Of a stretch of 64,000 bases of DNA, positions 1 to 9,622 are shown piece by piece. The DNA lies in the NCBI RefSeq assembly GCF_003254585.1, contig NZ_QJGZ01000042.1, positions 372,001-436,000 of the forward strand. Reading direction: 5' to 3'. A program made the position numbers and the translations under genes. Source of the DNA: Flavobacterium sharifuzzamanii. Its GTDB lineage: Bacteria > Bacteroidota > Bacteroidia > Flavobacteriales > Flavobacteriaceae. The notes beneath the pieces are model-generated. The model searched no databases, was not told where the DNA came from, and worked only from the letters and a program-made list of their open reading frames with translations. The stretch's first letter is position 1; every line of letters starts with the position of its first letter.

Positions 1-1414
1 TAGTTTCTTTCAGCTTTTTAAGATTTTCAGGATTCAATAAATCTTTGGCTTCAAAATCATTAATTTGTGTGACTTTTGCACCAATTTTGACTTTCTTCAA
101 ATCTTCATTTTCCTGATCGATAATTCTTTTTACTAGAAGATTCTGGCTTTCGTCAAAATCTAAAATAAGTCCGCCTAAATAGATAGAAGGTGCTTTTTTG
201 AAACTTTTATTCGGTTCGAGATAAACGGTTTTATCCAATAAATTGATTGTGAAATTGAAACGTCTTATTAAGTCAATTCCAAGAGATCCATCGGCGAAAG
301 CCCAGTTTTTATTGGCTTCGTCATATTCCTGCAAGGCAATTGTTACGTTCGGAAAATTGTTTCCGTTTATGGCAATATTTGGAATGGCTCCTCCTACAAT
401 TTTGGTTTGTTTTCCTAAACTATAATTAACTGACGAATATTCGGTTTTTAAATTTGCTTCGAGATTATTTTTATGATTGAAAGGTCCATAAGCAATTAAA
501 TCGTAATCTGCTCCAGTATCAAAAGTGAAACTGCCTTCGACTGTTTTTTTATCTTCAAAAGTCAAATTCATTTTTACTACCGGAAGTCCCGATTTATAAT
601 CAAAAACTAATGGTTTTGCTTTTCCCCAATACTTAAAATTTCCGAAATTGTACAAGTCAATCGTCATGGTGTCAAAATTGACAGAAGTGATAAAATTGCG
701 AAGCAGATTTGCGCCAAATAATCCGTCGTAAACCCCATGTTTCGGAAAAATAACCAAACCTTGATTCTTCAGAACTTGATCGCCAATATAAATGGTATTG
801 TCTGCAGAATACTGCACTTGCTGGCTTCCACCAACTACAGAAGCCGATTTGCTTTTGGTAACGACAACTCCAGCTTTGTAAGCGCTATCTGGATTGAGAG
901 CCATTCCGTCGGCGCCCGTATCAAAGAGCATTAAAAACTCGCGATCGGCTTTGTTTAGTTTTATTTTAATGGCGATTCCGTTTTCAATAATTTCAAACGG
1001 AATGCTCGCTACTTCTTTTACTTCCGCATGTCGGTCAACTTTGTATAAAGAATCGAAGAAAGTCACGTACAGCATTTTATTTTCTGAATTGAAAACAATT
1101 TGAGACGGCTTTTTTTCTTTTCCATTAAAACAAAAATCTACCAAGACAAAAGTTTCATTTTTAATCGCCACAGATTTTCCAACCTGAATGGAATCTAAAG
1201 CTGGAAATGCTTTAAAAATGCCATTTAGGTAAAATTCGTTTGAAGAAGAATCTCCAACGCCAACAGTAAACTGCGGCGCTAGAAGATCTTTCATTTCAGT
1301 ATAACTTTTGTTCTGAAAAGCTTTTTCGAAAATTTTAATAGATTTCTGAATGCTATTTTGAGCATAAATTGTACAGCCAAAAATCAATATTAAAAAGAAT
1401 AGTATCTTTTTCAT
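1..1414 (-). CDS. Retropepsin-like aspartyl protease with PDZ-like C-terminus (partial, runs off left edge)
   Basis: I translated this frame by hand from the ATG at 1414. It stays open to base 1, so the C-terminus is outside the window. The product starts with a signal peptide (MKKILFFLILIFGCTIYAQ). It carries two DTGAD motifs, near residues 165 and 299, the active-site signature of pepsin/retropepsin-like aspartyl proteases, here in two tandem domains. The last visible segment (about residues 430-470) resembles the start of a PDZ domain. It is probably periplasmic or surface-exposed. The start lies six bases after the stop of the thioredoxin-fold gene, so it is the last visible gene of the SusCD operon. 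A peptidase in this position suggests that the imported substrate is a peptide or protein, but that is inference. Confidence 0.85.
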   Translation of the reverse strand, partial: MKKILFFLILIFGCTIYAQNSIQKSIKIFEKAFQNKSYTEMKDLLAPQFTVGVGDSSSNEFYLNGIFKAFPALDSIQVGKSVAIKNETFVLVDFCFNGKEKKPSQIVFNSENKMLYVTFFDSLYKVDRHAEVKEVASIPFEIIENGIAIKIKLNKADREFLMLFDTGADGMALNPDSAYKAGVVVTKSKSASVVGGSQQVQYSADNTIYIGDQVLKNQGLVIFPKHGVYDGLFGANLLRNFITSVNFDTMTIDLYNFGNFKYWGKAKPLVFDYKSGLPVVKMNLTFEDKKTVEGSFTFDTGADYDLIAYGPFNHKNNLEANLKTEYSSVNYSLGKQTKIVGGAIPNIAINGNNFPNVTIALQEYDEANKNWAFADGSLGIDLIRRFNFTINLLDKTVYLEPNKSFKKAPSIYLGGLILDFDESQNLLVKRIIDQENEDLKKVKIGAKVTQINDFEAKDLLNPENLKKLKET

Positions 1415-1420
1415 TTCGAA

Positions 1421-2293
1421 TTACTTTTGCGCTGTATTTGGTTTCACTACAACTTTTTCTACTCCAAAATCTTTCAATAAAATACCTTCGTATTTTGTGT
1501 ATTCTTCTGCCGAATAAAAAGGTTTCATTTCTTCTATAAGTTTTTTGAAAGAAGCTAAATCATTCGTTTTTTCAAACTCTTTTTTCTTGCGCTGTAGAAT
1601 TGTAAATACGTGATTTGAAACACTTGCAGAACCATAATCTTTAAAAAGCTGTTTTGCATTTTTTAAATAAAAATCATCGTATTGGCGTCCAATTCTTAAA
1701 CCGCTTATAATCACAAAAGGAACTTCTGCAGTTAATGAAGGCTGTGCTTTTAGATAGGCATCGGCAGTTTCAAAAGAAACATTTCTTTTTCCGTTCAAAT
1801 AAGCTTCTTTGTAAAAATCAGGATAATCTTTCTCTTCAATTTTTGTACTGTATTTTTTGAAAATTCCTTTTTTAGCTGAGTCTTTAGCGTTTTGAAGCAA
1901 AGCGCTAAACTCTTCTACATTTTTAAATCCTGATTCAATGTCAATTATTTTTCCATCAGAATTCATCAATAAAAAAGTTGGAAAACCAGTAACGCCATAT
2001 TTCATGCATAGCTTTTTACCGATTTCTTCTTTCAAAATATCTGATTTGAAAGTGACAAAATCAGCATTTAAAACCGAAGCAACTTTTGGATCTGGAAATA
2101 CTTCTTTATCCATTTGTGCACATGGCATACAGCCTGTAAAATACAAATCGACAAAGATTAATTTCTTCTCTGTTTGTGCTTGTTTTTTAGCTTGTTCCCA
2201 ACTTTCTTGAGTGGATTGCGCTTGTGCTTTTAAGGCAATAGATGGACAGGCAAGCAGCAAAACTGCGCTTGCGATTCTAATAAATCGTTTCAT
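1421..2293 (-). CDS. Thioredoxin-fold periplasmic protein
   Basis: The product has 290 residues, an N-terminal signal peptide ending near AQA, and a thioredoxin fold with a CMPC active site at Cys55-Cys58 preceded by FVDLYFTG. The cis-proline region follows at TGFPTF. The C-terminal half (about residues 140-290) is alpha-helical and not recognised. The family normally performs thiol-disulfide exchange or cytochrome/protein reduction in the periplasm. It is transcribed with the SusCD-type genes upstream and the aspartyl protease downstream, a combination common in Bacteroidota uptake loci. The substrate cannot be read from the sequence. Confidence 0.85.
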   Translation of the reverse strand: MKRFIRIASAVLLLACPSIALKAQAQSTQESWEQAKKQAQTEKKLIFVDLYFTGCMPCAQMDKEVFPDPKVASVLNADFVTFKSDILKEEIGKKLCMKYGVTGFPTFLLMNSDGKIIDIESGFKNVEEFSALLQNAKDSAKKGIFKKYSTKIEEKDYPDFYKEAYLNGKRNVSFETADAYLKAQPSLTAEVPFVIISGLRIGRQYDDFYLKNAKQLFKDYGSASVSNHVFTILQRKKKEFEKTNDLASFKKLIEEMKPFYSAEEYTKYEGILLKDFGVEKVVVKPNTAQK

Positions 2294-2358
2294 AAAATGT
2301 GGTTATTTAGCCGAATGAATTTTAATAATCCATTCGGCTTTGATTTAACAATTTTTAA

Positions 2359-3852
2359 TTATCTCGCTCGGTAAGCAACGTCGACAATTTTACACAAACC
2401 AGAGTAACTATAATCAAGTACCAAATTTCCGTTTACAGGAGGAACTGTAAAAAGTTCTAATTTGCCCGTTGTACCGTAACTTCCAACAATTAATTTTTTA
2501 TTGTATAATTTATTGGCTCTTAAATTACAATCGAGATAAGTGATTTCTTCACTGCCTTTATCCAGCATTAATTTTGCAGACTGGGTTCCGTTATCATATT
2601 CGTATAGTTTTCCTCCAACTGCATAAAATAAGTAACCTGAATCTGGGCTCACAGCAAATTTTGTGGCTTTATCAAAATCGGGTGCATTCAAAATTTCTTT
2701 GTAATAAACTTGTGCCAAAGCTCTATTGAAACGAAGCAGATGGTATTTTCCGCTAATTGTACTCTTCAAAACTGCAAAATTCTCATTTTGATTGAACCCC
2801 GAAGTAGTCATGTAAACCAAGTCGGCGTGAGTATCATTCCAATCTAAAGAGTTATCTGAGGCTGCGATAGGAGGCATTGGCGCGCAGCTTCCTTTTGAAG
2901 TTGAGTATCTCACAAAACGTCTGGCTGTCTGATCATAAAAAACAGGTGTCCCCAATGAACCTCCATTCTCTGCTATAAATGGCGCTGCATAAAAAATTTT
3001 GGTTTCAGATTCTAATTTATTTTGAGGCAAGCCATATTTTACCTGTAATACTCTGTAGAAATAGTAAATATCTCCTTTACTGTAAATGAAGTTTTCTCCA
3101 CTTCCAGTCGATTTCATAAAATCGACTCCAAAATTTGTAGGCAGCGATCCTCCTACGGTCTCATATGCCAAATTTTGGCTTAGCGTCCATCCGAAAGAAT
3201 CTGGATCTAATCTTGCAGTTCCATTTTCTGTTGTGGTTACATAAACTCCATAAATTAATGATCCAGATAAGGGCTGATTAAAACATTCTACATCTACAGC
3301 TTTTCCGGTCAATTTAAGATTTGAACCTGCTACGTCTAGTACATCTGTAATGATACGCGGGGTTTCTACACCTGGAAGCATAGATATCATATCCAAACGC
3401 GACTTTCCATTTACATCTCCAATAACTAACCAACCCTCATAAATGGCAGAAACCACATTTAAAGTAAAAGGCTCATGTTGCCAAGTTACTCCTGTAACTT
3501 TATCTTTTACAAAATAATAAACTAAATATTTTGCAGGAGGCAGCTTTACTTCTGTATCAAAATTTTTGTCTGTTCCAATAACTGTTTTAGACTCCATCAC
3601 TAATTTTGCGGTATTAACGGCGGCCCATTCGTAGGTGTAACGGTCAGGATCGGTATTATCATCATGAGTCACATTTAAATCTGGCTTAATAGTCAGTTTC
3701 TCACCTGTATAAGCAGTGTATGATTCTAATATTCCGGTTGCGTGAACTTCGTTGATTTCACTATATTCGTAATTTCCTTCATCATCGGCACAGCTGTAAA
3801 CCAAAACAAGCAATGCCGAAAGCGCTAAGTGAATTTTTATATATTTTAACAT
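2359..3852 (-). CDS. PKD-like family surface lipoprotein of SusCD locus
   Basis: The product has 497 residues. The N-terminus carries a lipoprotein signal with the cysteine in LVYSCADDE, followed by an acidic stretch typical of exported Bacteroidota lipoproteins. About residues 30-130 look like the PKD-like domain that often accompanies SusD-type proteins (bounded by EINEVHATG and TYEWAAV). The remainder is beta-rich with repeated aromatic patches (YYFYRVLQ, GYLFYAVGGKLYEYDN), suggesting a propeller-like or sandwich fold. It probably binds ligand at the cell surface next to the SusC/SusD pair. It lies 33 bases after the DUF4843 gene, on the same strand. Confidence 0.75.
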   Translation of the reverse strand: MLKYIKIHLALSALLVLVYSCADDEGNYEYSEINEVHATGILESYTAYTGEKLTIKPDLNVTHDDNTDPDRYTYEWAAVNTAKLVMESKTVIGTDKNFDTEVKLPPAKYLVYYFVKDKVTGVTWQHEPFTLNVVSAIYEGWLVIGDVNGKSRLDMISMLPGVETPRIITDVLDVAGSNLKLTGKAVDVECFNQPLSGSLIYGVYVTTTENGTARLDPDSFGWTLSQNLAYETVGGSLPTNFGVDFMKSTGSGENFIYSKGDIYYFYRVLQVKYGLPQNKLESETKIFYAAPFIAENGGSLGTPVFYDQTARRFVRYSTSKGSCAPMPPIAASDNSLDWNDTHADLVYMTTSGFNQNENFAVLKSTISGKYHLLRFNRALAQVYYKEILNAPDFDKATKFAVSPDSGYLFYAVGGKLYEYDNGTQSAKLMLDKGSEEITYLDCNLRANKLYNKKLIVGSYGTTGKLELFTVPPVNGNLVLDYSYSGLCKIVDVAYRAR

Positions 3853-3885
3853 CGTGTTATATTTTTTAGTTTAAATAAATGCGTT

Positions 3886-4659
3886 TTAAGGAAAAAACAT
3901 TTCTTTTCCATCATCTTCATAAATAATATTCCCTTGTGCTTTTTGATCTGCCAAATAGCGTTTCATGAAGTTTTGATAATATTGAATATCTGGAATTGAT
4001 AATCCTGTCGAACCCAATTTCTGATTAAACATACTCGGATCCAAATGCATTAAATCGCACATTAAGAAAAATTTCTTTTCTGTAAAAACTCCCAAAAAGC
4101 TTGCAAACCATCCTGGAGGTTGCGATAATTTATCATCAAAAGTTAATTTATATGAAATATGGCTCATGGTTTTGCCTGTAAGCGAATTGATCACTTTACT
4201 TTTCATATTAGTGGTAAACGATTCATTTTCTTCCAAATTTAAAATCAGTAAAAAAGAATTTGTTTTCATGTCAGCAGTTCTAAATACTTTTACATCAATT
4301 GTATCCACTTCTTTGCCGGCATGCATGACAATATTATCTGGAAGCTTAAAATGAGTACCTTCTATGGCAGTACTTTTTGAGTCGATTACAACTTTTACTT
4401 TTCTGTCAGCATCACTTACTTTTCCTTGCACTCTAATCGGAATTTTGTAAATGCGATCTACAATTGCAGGTTTGTCTAATGCAAAACTAAATCCTGTACT
4501 ATCTGTCGTTATCAATGCACCATTTACTGGAATTGTAAAAACAGATGGCGAAAAGTAAATATTATCTGTATCATGATAGGTATCAATTTCATCTTGATTG
4601 CATGAAGTAAATCCTAAAAAGAATAAAAATGCAACGCTTAAAATCACTATTTTTTTCAT
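3886..4659 (-). CDS. DUF4843 family lipoprotein
   Basis: The product has 257 residues with a lipoprotein signal (FLGFTSCNQDE). The segments YHDTDNIYFSPS, FSFALDKPAIVDRIYKIPIRVQG and the IEGTHF motif match the DUF4843 family, which is found almost only beside SusC/SusD genes in Bacteroidota. Its biochemical role is unknown. It is likely to be a surface lipoprotein that assists ligand capture. It lies 15 bases downstream of the SusD gene stop and is surely in the same operon. Confidence 0.8.
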   Translation of the reverse strand: MKKIVILSVAFLFFLGFTSCNQDEIDTYHDTDNIYFSPSVFTIPVNGALITTDSTGFSFALDKPAIVDRIYKIPIRVQGKVSDADRKVKVVIDSKSTAIEGTHFKLPDNIVMHAGKEVDTIDVKVFRTADMKTNSFLLILNLEENESFTTNMKSKVINSLTGKTMSHISYKLTFDDKLSQPPGWFASFLGVFTEKKFFLMCDLMHLDPSMFNQKLGSTGLSIPDIQYYQNFMKRYLADQKAQGNIIYEDDGKEMFFP

Positions 4660-4674
4660 GTTCCTCTTTTTAAA

Positions 4675-6120
4675 TTATTGAAAATTGATTTCAGAATCTG
4701 GCAATGGCACAACATATTGAAGCGGTCCCATTGTAATATTTCCAGAGGTGGTTGAACCATTAGGAATTGCCGTGGTATTATTTCTTTTGTAATAAAAGAA
4801 TAACTGTCCTTCGCCCATAAATTCTTTCCTGTATTCTTTTGTTATTTCTGTTGCCAAAACTGCTGTAGCCCCTAGATTTGTCAAACCTCTGTTATAACGT
4901 AGTGTATTCAATAAAGCAATACCGTCTGCAGGAACATTTGCTGTTTCAGCTGCGATTAAATACATTTCTGAAAGTTTGAACATTGGAATCTGCATACGGA
5001 AAACCATTTTGGTCTCTGGCACGTCTGCATATTTAAAAAATGTCTTCTGGGTTTTTCCTCCAATTACAGGGATTTTCCAACTCGGCAAGCTTCTGTAATC
5101 ATTATCATTCGACTCAAAAACAGCAGTCAATCTGTTCAATAAAGGAGCATAAATCATAGGTTCTGCCAACTTAGAATCAAACAGATCCTCTTGTGTTTTA
5201 TACAAAGTATAATCGCTTAAAGCAAAGAAGTTCTCTGAAGAAAAAATTCTGTCCGGATTTGCAGCATTGGTGGCATCTAAAAATGGAGTCCAAGGGAAAA
5301 ATGGAGTCGATTTTGTAAAAGCTATCACTTCATTTGCTACGGTTGCAGCTCCTGCTTTATCTCCCGCATATAAAAGTACACGCGCTTTTAAGCATTTTAC
5401 AGCAAGATAATTCATTCTCATTCCTCTGTTTTGAGAATAATAAGGGTTTGAATCATAATCTGTAGTTGCTTTATACTTTCCTGTCGTCAGGATGGGGTCT
5501 TTTTCTAAAAGTGCCAATGCAGCATCAATGTCTGCCAATATCTTGCTCATGGCATCTTTTGCTGACAAAATTGGATTATTTGCAGTTACAGGTGCATCAT
5601 AATACGGTATTGCAGGCATTGAAGGATCTACTTTGTAAATTGGTCCAAATAATCTTAGCATATCAAAATGCAGCATAGCTCGTATTGCAATTGTTTCGCC
5701 TTTTAAAAGATTAGCCTTTTCTTGAGAGACAATTGCACTATGCTCGTCCAAACTTTCTAAAAATTTATTGGCTGATAAAACTGTGGTAAAAGCTTTCTGC
5801 CAAATATCTGTAAAAACTTTTTTTGGATTGGCTTCTGCATAAGCGTATGTAGCCATTTTAGTTTTAATGTGCGAAGCCGGCATATTGTATTGCTGTCCTA
5901 AAATATCTACAGCATCCATTGTAAGCTGTCTACCGTAAAGCTCATCAGATGCAAGCATTACGTAAAGTCCGTTATGCACATTCTGCATTCCGGCTTCATT
6001 CTCAAATATTTGAGATTCTAAAATTTTATCTTTTGGCACCACATCCAAGAAATTGCTGCAGCTTACCGCCGAAAATGCTATCAGGATGGATAATGCAATT
6101 TTATTTAAATACTGATTCAT
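4675..6120 (-). CDS. RagB/SusD family outer-membrane nutrient-binding lipoprotein
   Basis: The product has 481 residues, begins with a lipoprotein signal (FSAVSCSNFLDVVPKD), and contains SusD-type N-terminal helices and TPR-like pairs (EIFENEAGMQNVHNGLYV). The C-terminal signature includes YLIAAETAN, ALLNTLRYNRG and EYRKEFMGEGQLFFYYKRN, all typical of the SusD/RagB family. The protein caps its SusC partner and delivers ligand to it. It is 11 bases downstream of the SusC gene. The ligand is not identifiable. RagAB-type pairs with DUF4843 and PKD-like partners often handle peptides or glycopeptides, but that is by analogy only. Confidence 0.93.
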   Translation of the reverse strand: MNQYLNKIALSILIAFSAVSCSNFLDVVPKDKILESQIFENEAGMQNVHNGLYVMLASDELYGRQLTMDAVDILGQQYNMPASHIKTKMATYAYAEANPKKVFTDIWQKAFTTVLSANKFLESLDEHSAIVSQEKANLLKGETIAIRAMLHFDMLRLFGPIYKVDPSMPAIPYYDAPVTANNPILSAKDAMSKILADIDAALALLEKDPILTTGKYKATTDYDSNPYYSQNRGMRMNYLAVKCLKARVLLYAGDKAGAATVANEVIAFTKSTPFFPWTPFLDATNAANPDRIFSSENFFALSDYTLYKTQEDLFDSKLAEPMIYAPLLNRLTAVFESNDNDYRSLPSWKIPVIGGKTQKTFFKYADVPETKMVFRMQIPMFKLSEMYLIAAETANVPADGIALLNTLRYNRGLTNLGATAVLATEITKEYRKEFMGEGQLFFYYKRNNTTAIPNGSTTSGNITMGPLQYVVPLPDSEINFQ

Positions 6121-6131
6121 ATTAAGTGGTA

Positions 6132-9100
6132 TTAAAATGTTACGTTTAGACTTAAAGAGAAAATTCTTGAAAAAGGATAGCTAATTCCTCGTTCGGCTTT
6201 TATAGTCGAAACTTTGAAAAAATCATTGGCATAAGCATTAATTCCTAATCCAGCCATACCAGATTTATTAAGCCATTCTCTGTTGGTAACTCGGTATCCT
6301 ACACGAAGAGCTTCTCCAGCTAAATAGTCGTCTTTTTGAATGAAACGGGAAGAAATCGGAGTTACACTTGTCATACTAATAGCCTTGAATTGAGCCATTT
6401 GCCCTGGTGTTGTCCATCGATCAGAAAATGCTCTTGCATCCTGATTGTCAAAAACATTGTCTGAAGTAATATTTTCAACTTTGTTATATAATGCAGTATT
6501 AAATCGATCTGCCCCAAAACTATAACGAATGAAAACTCCAAGATTAAAGTTCTTATAATTAAAAGTTGTTGAAACAACACCTGTCGCAATTTCTCGAGAA
6601 TTCCCCATTACAACCTCGTCTTTTTTGTCTAATATAAAAGTGCGTTCTCCATTTTTCTTTAAGAAGACTTCTCTTCCTGTTGCAGGATCAATTCCTAATG
6701 AAGGCACAGCCCAAAGATCATTTGTGCTTGCTCCATCGTAAAATCTAGATAAACTAGTTGTTTTTTTAGCAGCTTCATTTAAAGAAGCCAATGCATTATT
6801 AAAACCTCCTAATTGATTTTCATTTGTGGTCGCTGTTAAACCAATTCCCCAAATGATGTTTTGTTTAAAATTATTAATGATATTATAATTTGCTTTTAGC
6901 TCTAAACCACGTGTCGTGATATAACCCACATTTAACGGATAAGCAGTTACTCCAGTAGAAGCCGCAAGATCTATGGCAACAATTTGTGGCGAAGTCTGAC
7001 GCTTATAAGCTCCCAAAGTCATCGTAAGTCTATTTCTAAACATTGCTAAATCTAATCCTAAAGATAAATCTTCTGTTTTTTGAGGCTCCAAATCGGCATT
7101 TGATAATTGCACAATGTTTAATCCTGCGCCAAAAATATTTGTATTAGGATCGTATGCATAAACATCATGCGATGCATATCCAACTAAATTTTGATTTCCT
7201 GTTTGTCCAAAATTGGCACGAATTTTAAAAATGTTGACAATATCTTGGTCCATTTTAAACTCATTATTGATGTTCCATCCAAAACCTATACCCCAGTATG
7301 GAGAATATTTTTTGTTAGTTCCAAAATTGGTTGCTCCAGAAATTGTCTGAGTAAAATCAAATAAATATTTTCTGTCGTAAGCGTAGTTAACCTGATTAGT
7401 CAAATCAACACTTCTAACTAATTCATTATCGACAAACGGCTGTGAATTTTTTTCAAATCCAAAAGCAAAAGACGGATCACCTGGAACCCCTAAAGGAAAT
7501 CCTCTTAAGGTTGAACCATAAGCATTATAATTTGTCTCGTAAGCCGAAGCTCGCATAGTATAATTTACAGAGTGGACATTATTAAATACATTTGAATATG
7601 TACCTCCAATATTTGCATTCCATTTATTGGTTAAATAATCCCTTCTTCTATATCGCCCTTTTTCAGATGGAATGTCATTGATATATTGTGTATCATCTGG
7701 CGAAATAAATGCTGTTCTCTGTTTATCATTTCTTGTAACAGAAATGGCGGCAGTCGTTTTTATATGCGGATTTAAATCATAATTAATTGCGAAGTTGTTT
7801 GTAAAATTAAATTCGCCAGTTTTATCATAACTATTCAATTTAACATTATACAAAGGATTTGCTGGTTGATTAATAACCAATTCGCTTGGTGACAGTGGCA
7901 GTGAAGAACCGTCTAAATAGCGTGTTGCTACTCCATTTTCATTATACTTTTCGTAGTAAGGACTCACTCTTGCCCAAGTAGCAAAATCACCATATGGAGA
8001 TTCCTGATTGTCAGCTCCTGCAACAAATAAATTATTATTGATACTTAATTTTTTTCGTTTGTAGGTTACATTCACATTATACCCCCACGTATTATGCTCA
8101 GAACCTTTCATTGTACCTGAAACAGCTTTGTAATTTCCAGCCAAATTAAATCGAAGTTCTTCAGATCCTCCTCCAATTGTTAAACTGTGTCCAGATGTTA
8201 AACCCATCTGAATTGGTTCGTTAAGCCAATATGTATTTACACCACGACGTACCGCAGCCAAACGCTGGTTATAAACCTCGTCCCATTTATAAACAGTTGG
8301 CAAAGGAGTTCCTACATTTGGGGTATAAGCTCCTGAAATTCTTTCGAATTCCAGTTTTTGTTCTGCGTTCATTAGATTATAAACACTCAAATCTGCTAAC
8401 TCATAAGAAGAATTATAAACATAAGAAAGCTGCAATTTTCCTGGAATTGGTTTTATTGTCTCCACAACTACAACTCCATTTGCTGAACGCGAACCATATA
8501 ATGCTGTAGAAGCAGCATCTTTAAGCAAAGTAACGCTTGCAATTCTATTGATATCTAAATCCACAATCTGTTGTAATGTAGTCGGAAATCCGTCTAAAAT
8601 AAACAGTGGCTGATTTGGGTCTTCTTTAAATTGATCATCTACCTGATTAACAGATAAACTCGTTTGTCCTCTCACCTCAATTACCGGAAGCACATTCGGA
8701 TTAGAACCTGCAATATTATTACTCAAAACAATAAAAGAAGGATCTAAAGTCTTTAAAGCCTGAACGACATTTTGTGTCGAGATCTGTCTTAATTCTTCGC
8801 CTCTAAAAGTTGAAACTGCTCCAGTAATCAATTCCTTTTTACGAACAGTAACTCCGGTATTAACCACAACACCCTCCAGTTCATTTCTCTGTTCAACTAG
8901 TTTAACGTTAATTACTTTTCTTTTATTAACCTCCACAATTTGTGCTTTGTGCCCGATATAAGTAAACAAAATCTGTCCGTCTTCTGGAGCTGTAATAGTA
9001 TACTTTCCGTCAAAATCAGTTTGAGTAGCAGCACCTGTACCTTTTACTTTAATATTTACACCAGGAATAGGATCTCCTTTATCATTTGTAACAGTACCTT

Positions 9101-9509
9101 TAATTTCAATTAATTTTGACTGAAAAACCACTACATCTTTTGGCAGTTTTCTAACCAAAATTGTGTTTCCGTTCGACAAACTAAAATCAAAATCTTTATC
9201 AGGAAAACTAGCTTCCAATAAATCATTCACTTTAATTTTTCCTTTTTTTAAATGTACTTTAGGTAAATTTTTAAATAAATCTTCCTGATAAATAAAGGTA
9301 TAGTTGGTTTGTTTTTTAATGATGTCAAAAACTTCGTCAACAGATACTGTTTTATCAGCTGTAATTACAACTTTCGTGTTTTGTGAAAATAGATTTACGG
9401 GAGAAAAACCAAAAATTGTAGTACAAAACAAGAAGATAAAAGTTCTCATAATGTTAATAATTAGCCGCTTTCTAAAATAGAAATAGGCACTGGTTAATTT
9501 AAATTTCAT
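6132..9509 (-). CDS. SusC/RagA-type TonB-dependent outer-membrane transporter with STN domain
   Basis: The product has 1125 residues. An exported N-terminus is followed by an STN (secretin/TonB short N-terminal) domain at about residues 47-120 (DEVFDIIKKQTNYTFIYQ). Next come a carboxypeptidase-regulatory-like beta-sandwich at about 130-215 (GTVTNDKGDPIPGVNIKVKG), a plug at about 225-355 (EVRGQTSLS, DAASTALYGSRSANGV), and a long beta-barrel ending in Phe (SLSLNVTF). The STN domain marks receptors that signal through a FecR-type anti-sigma factor, and a FecR and an ECF sigma gene lie just upstream. A second ATG at residue 21 (MRTFIFLFC) could be the real start, giving a more usual signal peptide. 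Confidence 0.95.
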   Translation of the reverse strand: MKFKLTSAYFYFRKRLIINIMRTFIFLFCTTIFGFSPVNLFSQNTKVVITADKTVSVDEVFDIIKKQTNYTFIYQEDLFKNLPKVHLKKGKIKVNDLLEASFPDKDFDFSLSNGNTILVRKLPKDVVVFQSKLIEIKGTVTNDKGDPIPGVNIKVKGTGAATQTDFDGKYTITAPEDGQILFTYIGHKAQIVEVNKRKVINVKLVEQRNELEGVVVNTGVTVRKKELITGAVSTFRGEELRQISTQNVVQALKTLDPSFIVLSNNIAGSNPNVLPVIEVRGQTSLSVNQVDDQFKEDPNQPLFILDGFPTTLQQIVDLDINRIASVTLLKDAASTALYGSRSANGVVVVETIKPIPGKLQLSYVYNSSYELADLSVYNLMNAEQKLEFERISGAYTPNVGTPLPTVYKWDEVYNQRLAAVRRGVNTYWLNEPIQMGLTSGHSLTIGGGSEELRFNLAGNYKAVSGTMKGSEHNTWGYNVNVTYKRKKLSINNNLFVAGADNQESPYGDFATWARVSPYYEKYNENGVATRYLDGSSLPLSPSELVINQPANPLYNVKLNSYDKTGEFNFTNNFAINYDLNPHIKTTAAISVTRNDKQRTAFISPDDTQYINDIPSEKGRYRRRDYLTNKWNANIGGTYSNVFNNVHSVNYTMRASAYETNYNAYGSTLRGFPLGVPGDPSFAFGFEKNSQPFVDNELVRSVDLTNQVNYAYDRKYLFDFTQTISGATNFGTNKKYSPYWGIGFGWNINNEFKMDQDIVNIFKIRANFGQTGNQNLVGYASHDVYAYDPNTNIFGAGLNIVQLSNADLEPQKTEDLSLGLDLAMFRNRLTMTLGAYKRQTSPQIVAIDLAASTGVTAYPLNVGYITTRGLELKANYNIINNFKQNIIWGIGLTATTNENQLGGFNNALASLNEAAKKTTSLSRFYDGASTNDLWAVPSLGIDPATGREVFLKKNGERTFILDKKDEVVMGNSREIATGVVSTTFNYKNFNLGVFIRYSFGADRFNTALYNKVENITSDNVFDNQDARAFSDRWTTPGQMAQFKAISMTSVTPISSRFIQKDDYLAGEALRVGYRVTNREWLNKSGMAGLGINAYANDFFKVSTIKAERGISYPFSRIFSLSLNVTF

Positions 9510-9566
9510 AAATTTACATGTTAATTGGTTGGTTGGTTAATAAAACTGACTTACTGGTTGATACAC

Positions 9567-9618
9567 AGAAAGGGATAAAGCGCAGTACGGTGAGAGGTCT
9601 AAACTTTAATCCCTTTTC
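9567..9618. terminator. Hairpin between fecR-type and susC-type genes
   Basis: The arms AAAGGGATaAAG (9569-9580) and CTTTaATCCCTTT (9604-9616) can pair around a 23-base loop. On the minus strand, the direction of the operon, no long T-run follows. It is therefore more likely a processing or partial-termination hairpin separating the regulator transcript from the receptor operon than a strong intrinsic terminator. On the plus strand the right arm is followed by a T-rich stretch. Confidence 0.45.
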
Positions 9619-9622
9619 TTTT

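Noticed and set aside
243-1103. Three plus-strand open frames of 60-69 codons
   Set aside because: They lie antisense to the aspartyl-protease gene, whose frame has signal peptide and active-site motifs; they have no recognisable features.
6371-6589. Minus-strand open frame inside the SusC-type gene
   Set aside because: It is an alternative frame of a clear TonB-receptor gene and has no coding character.
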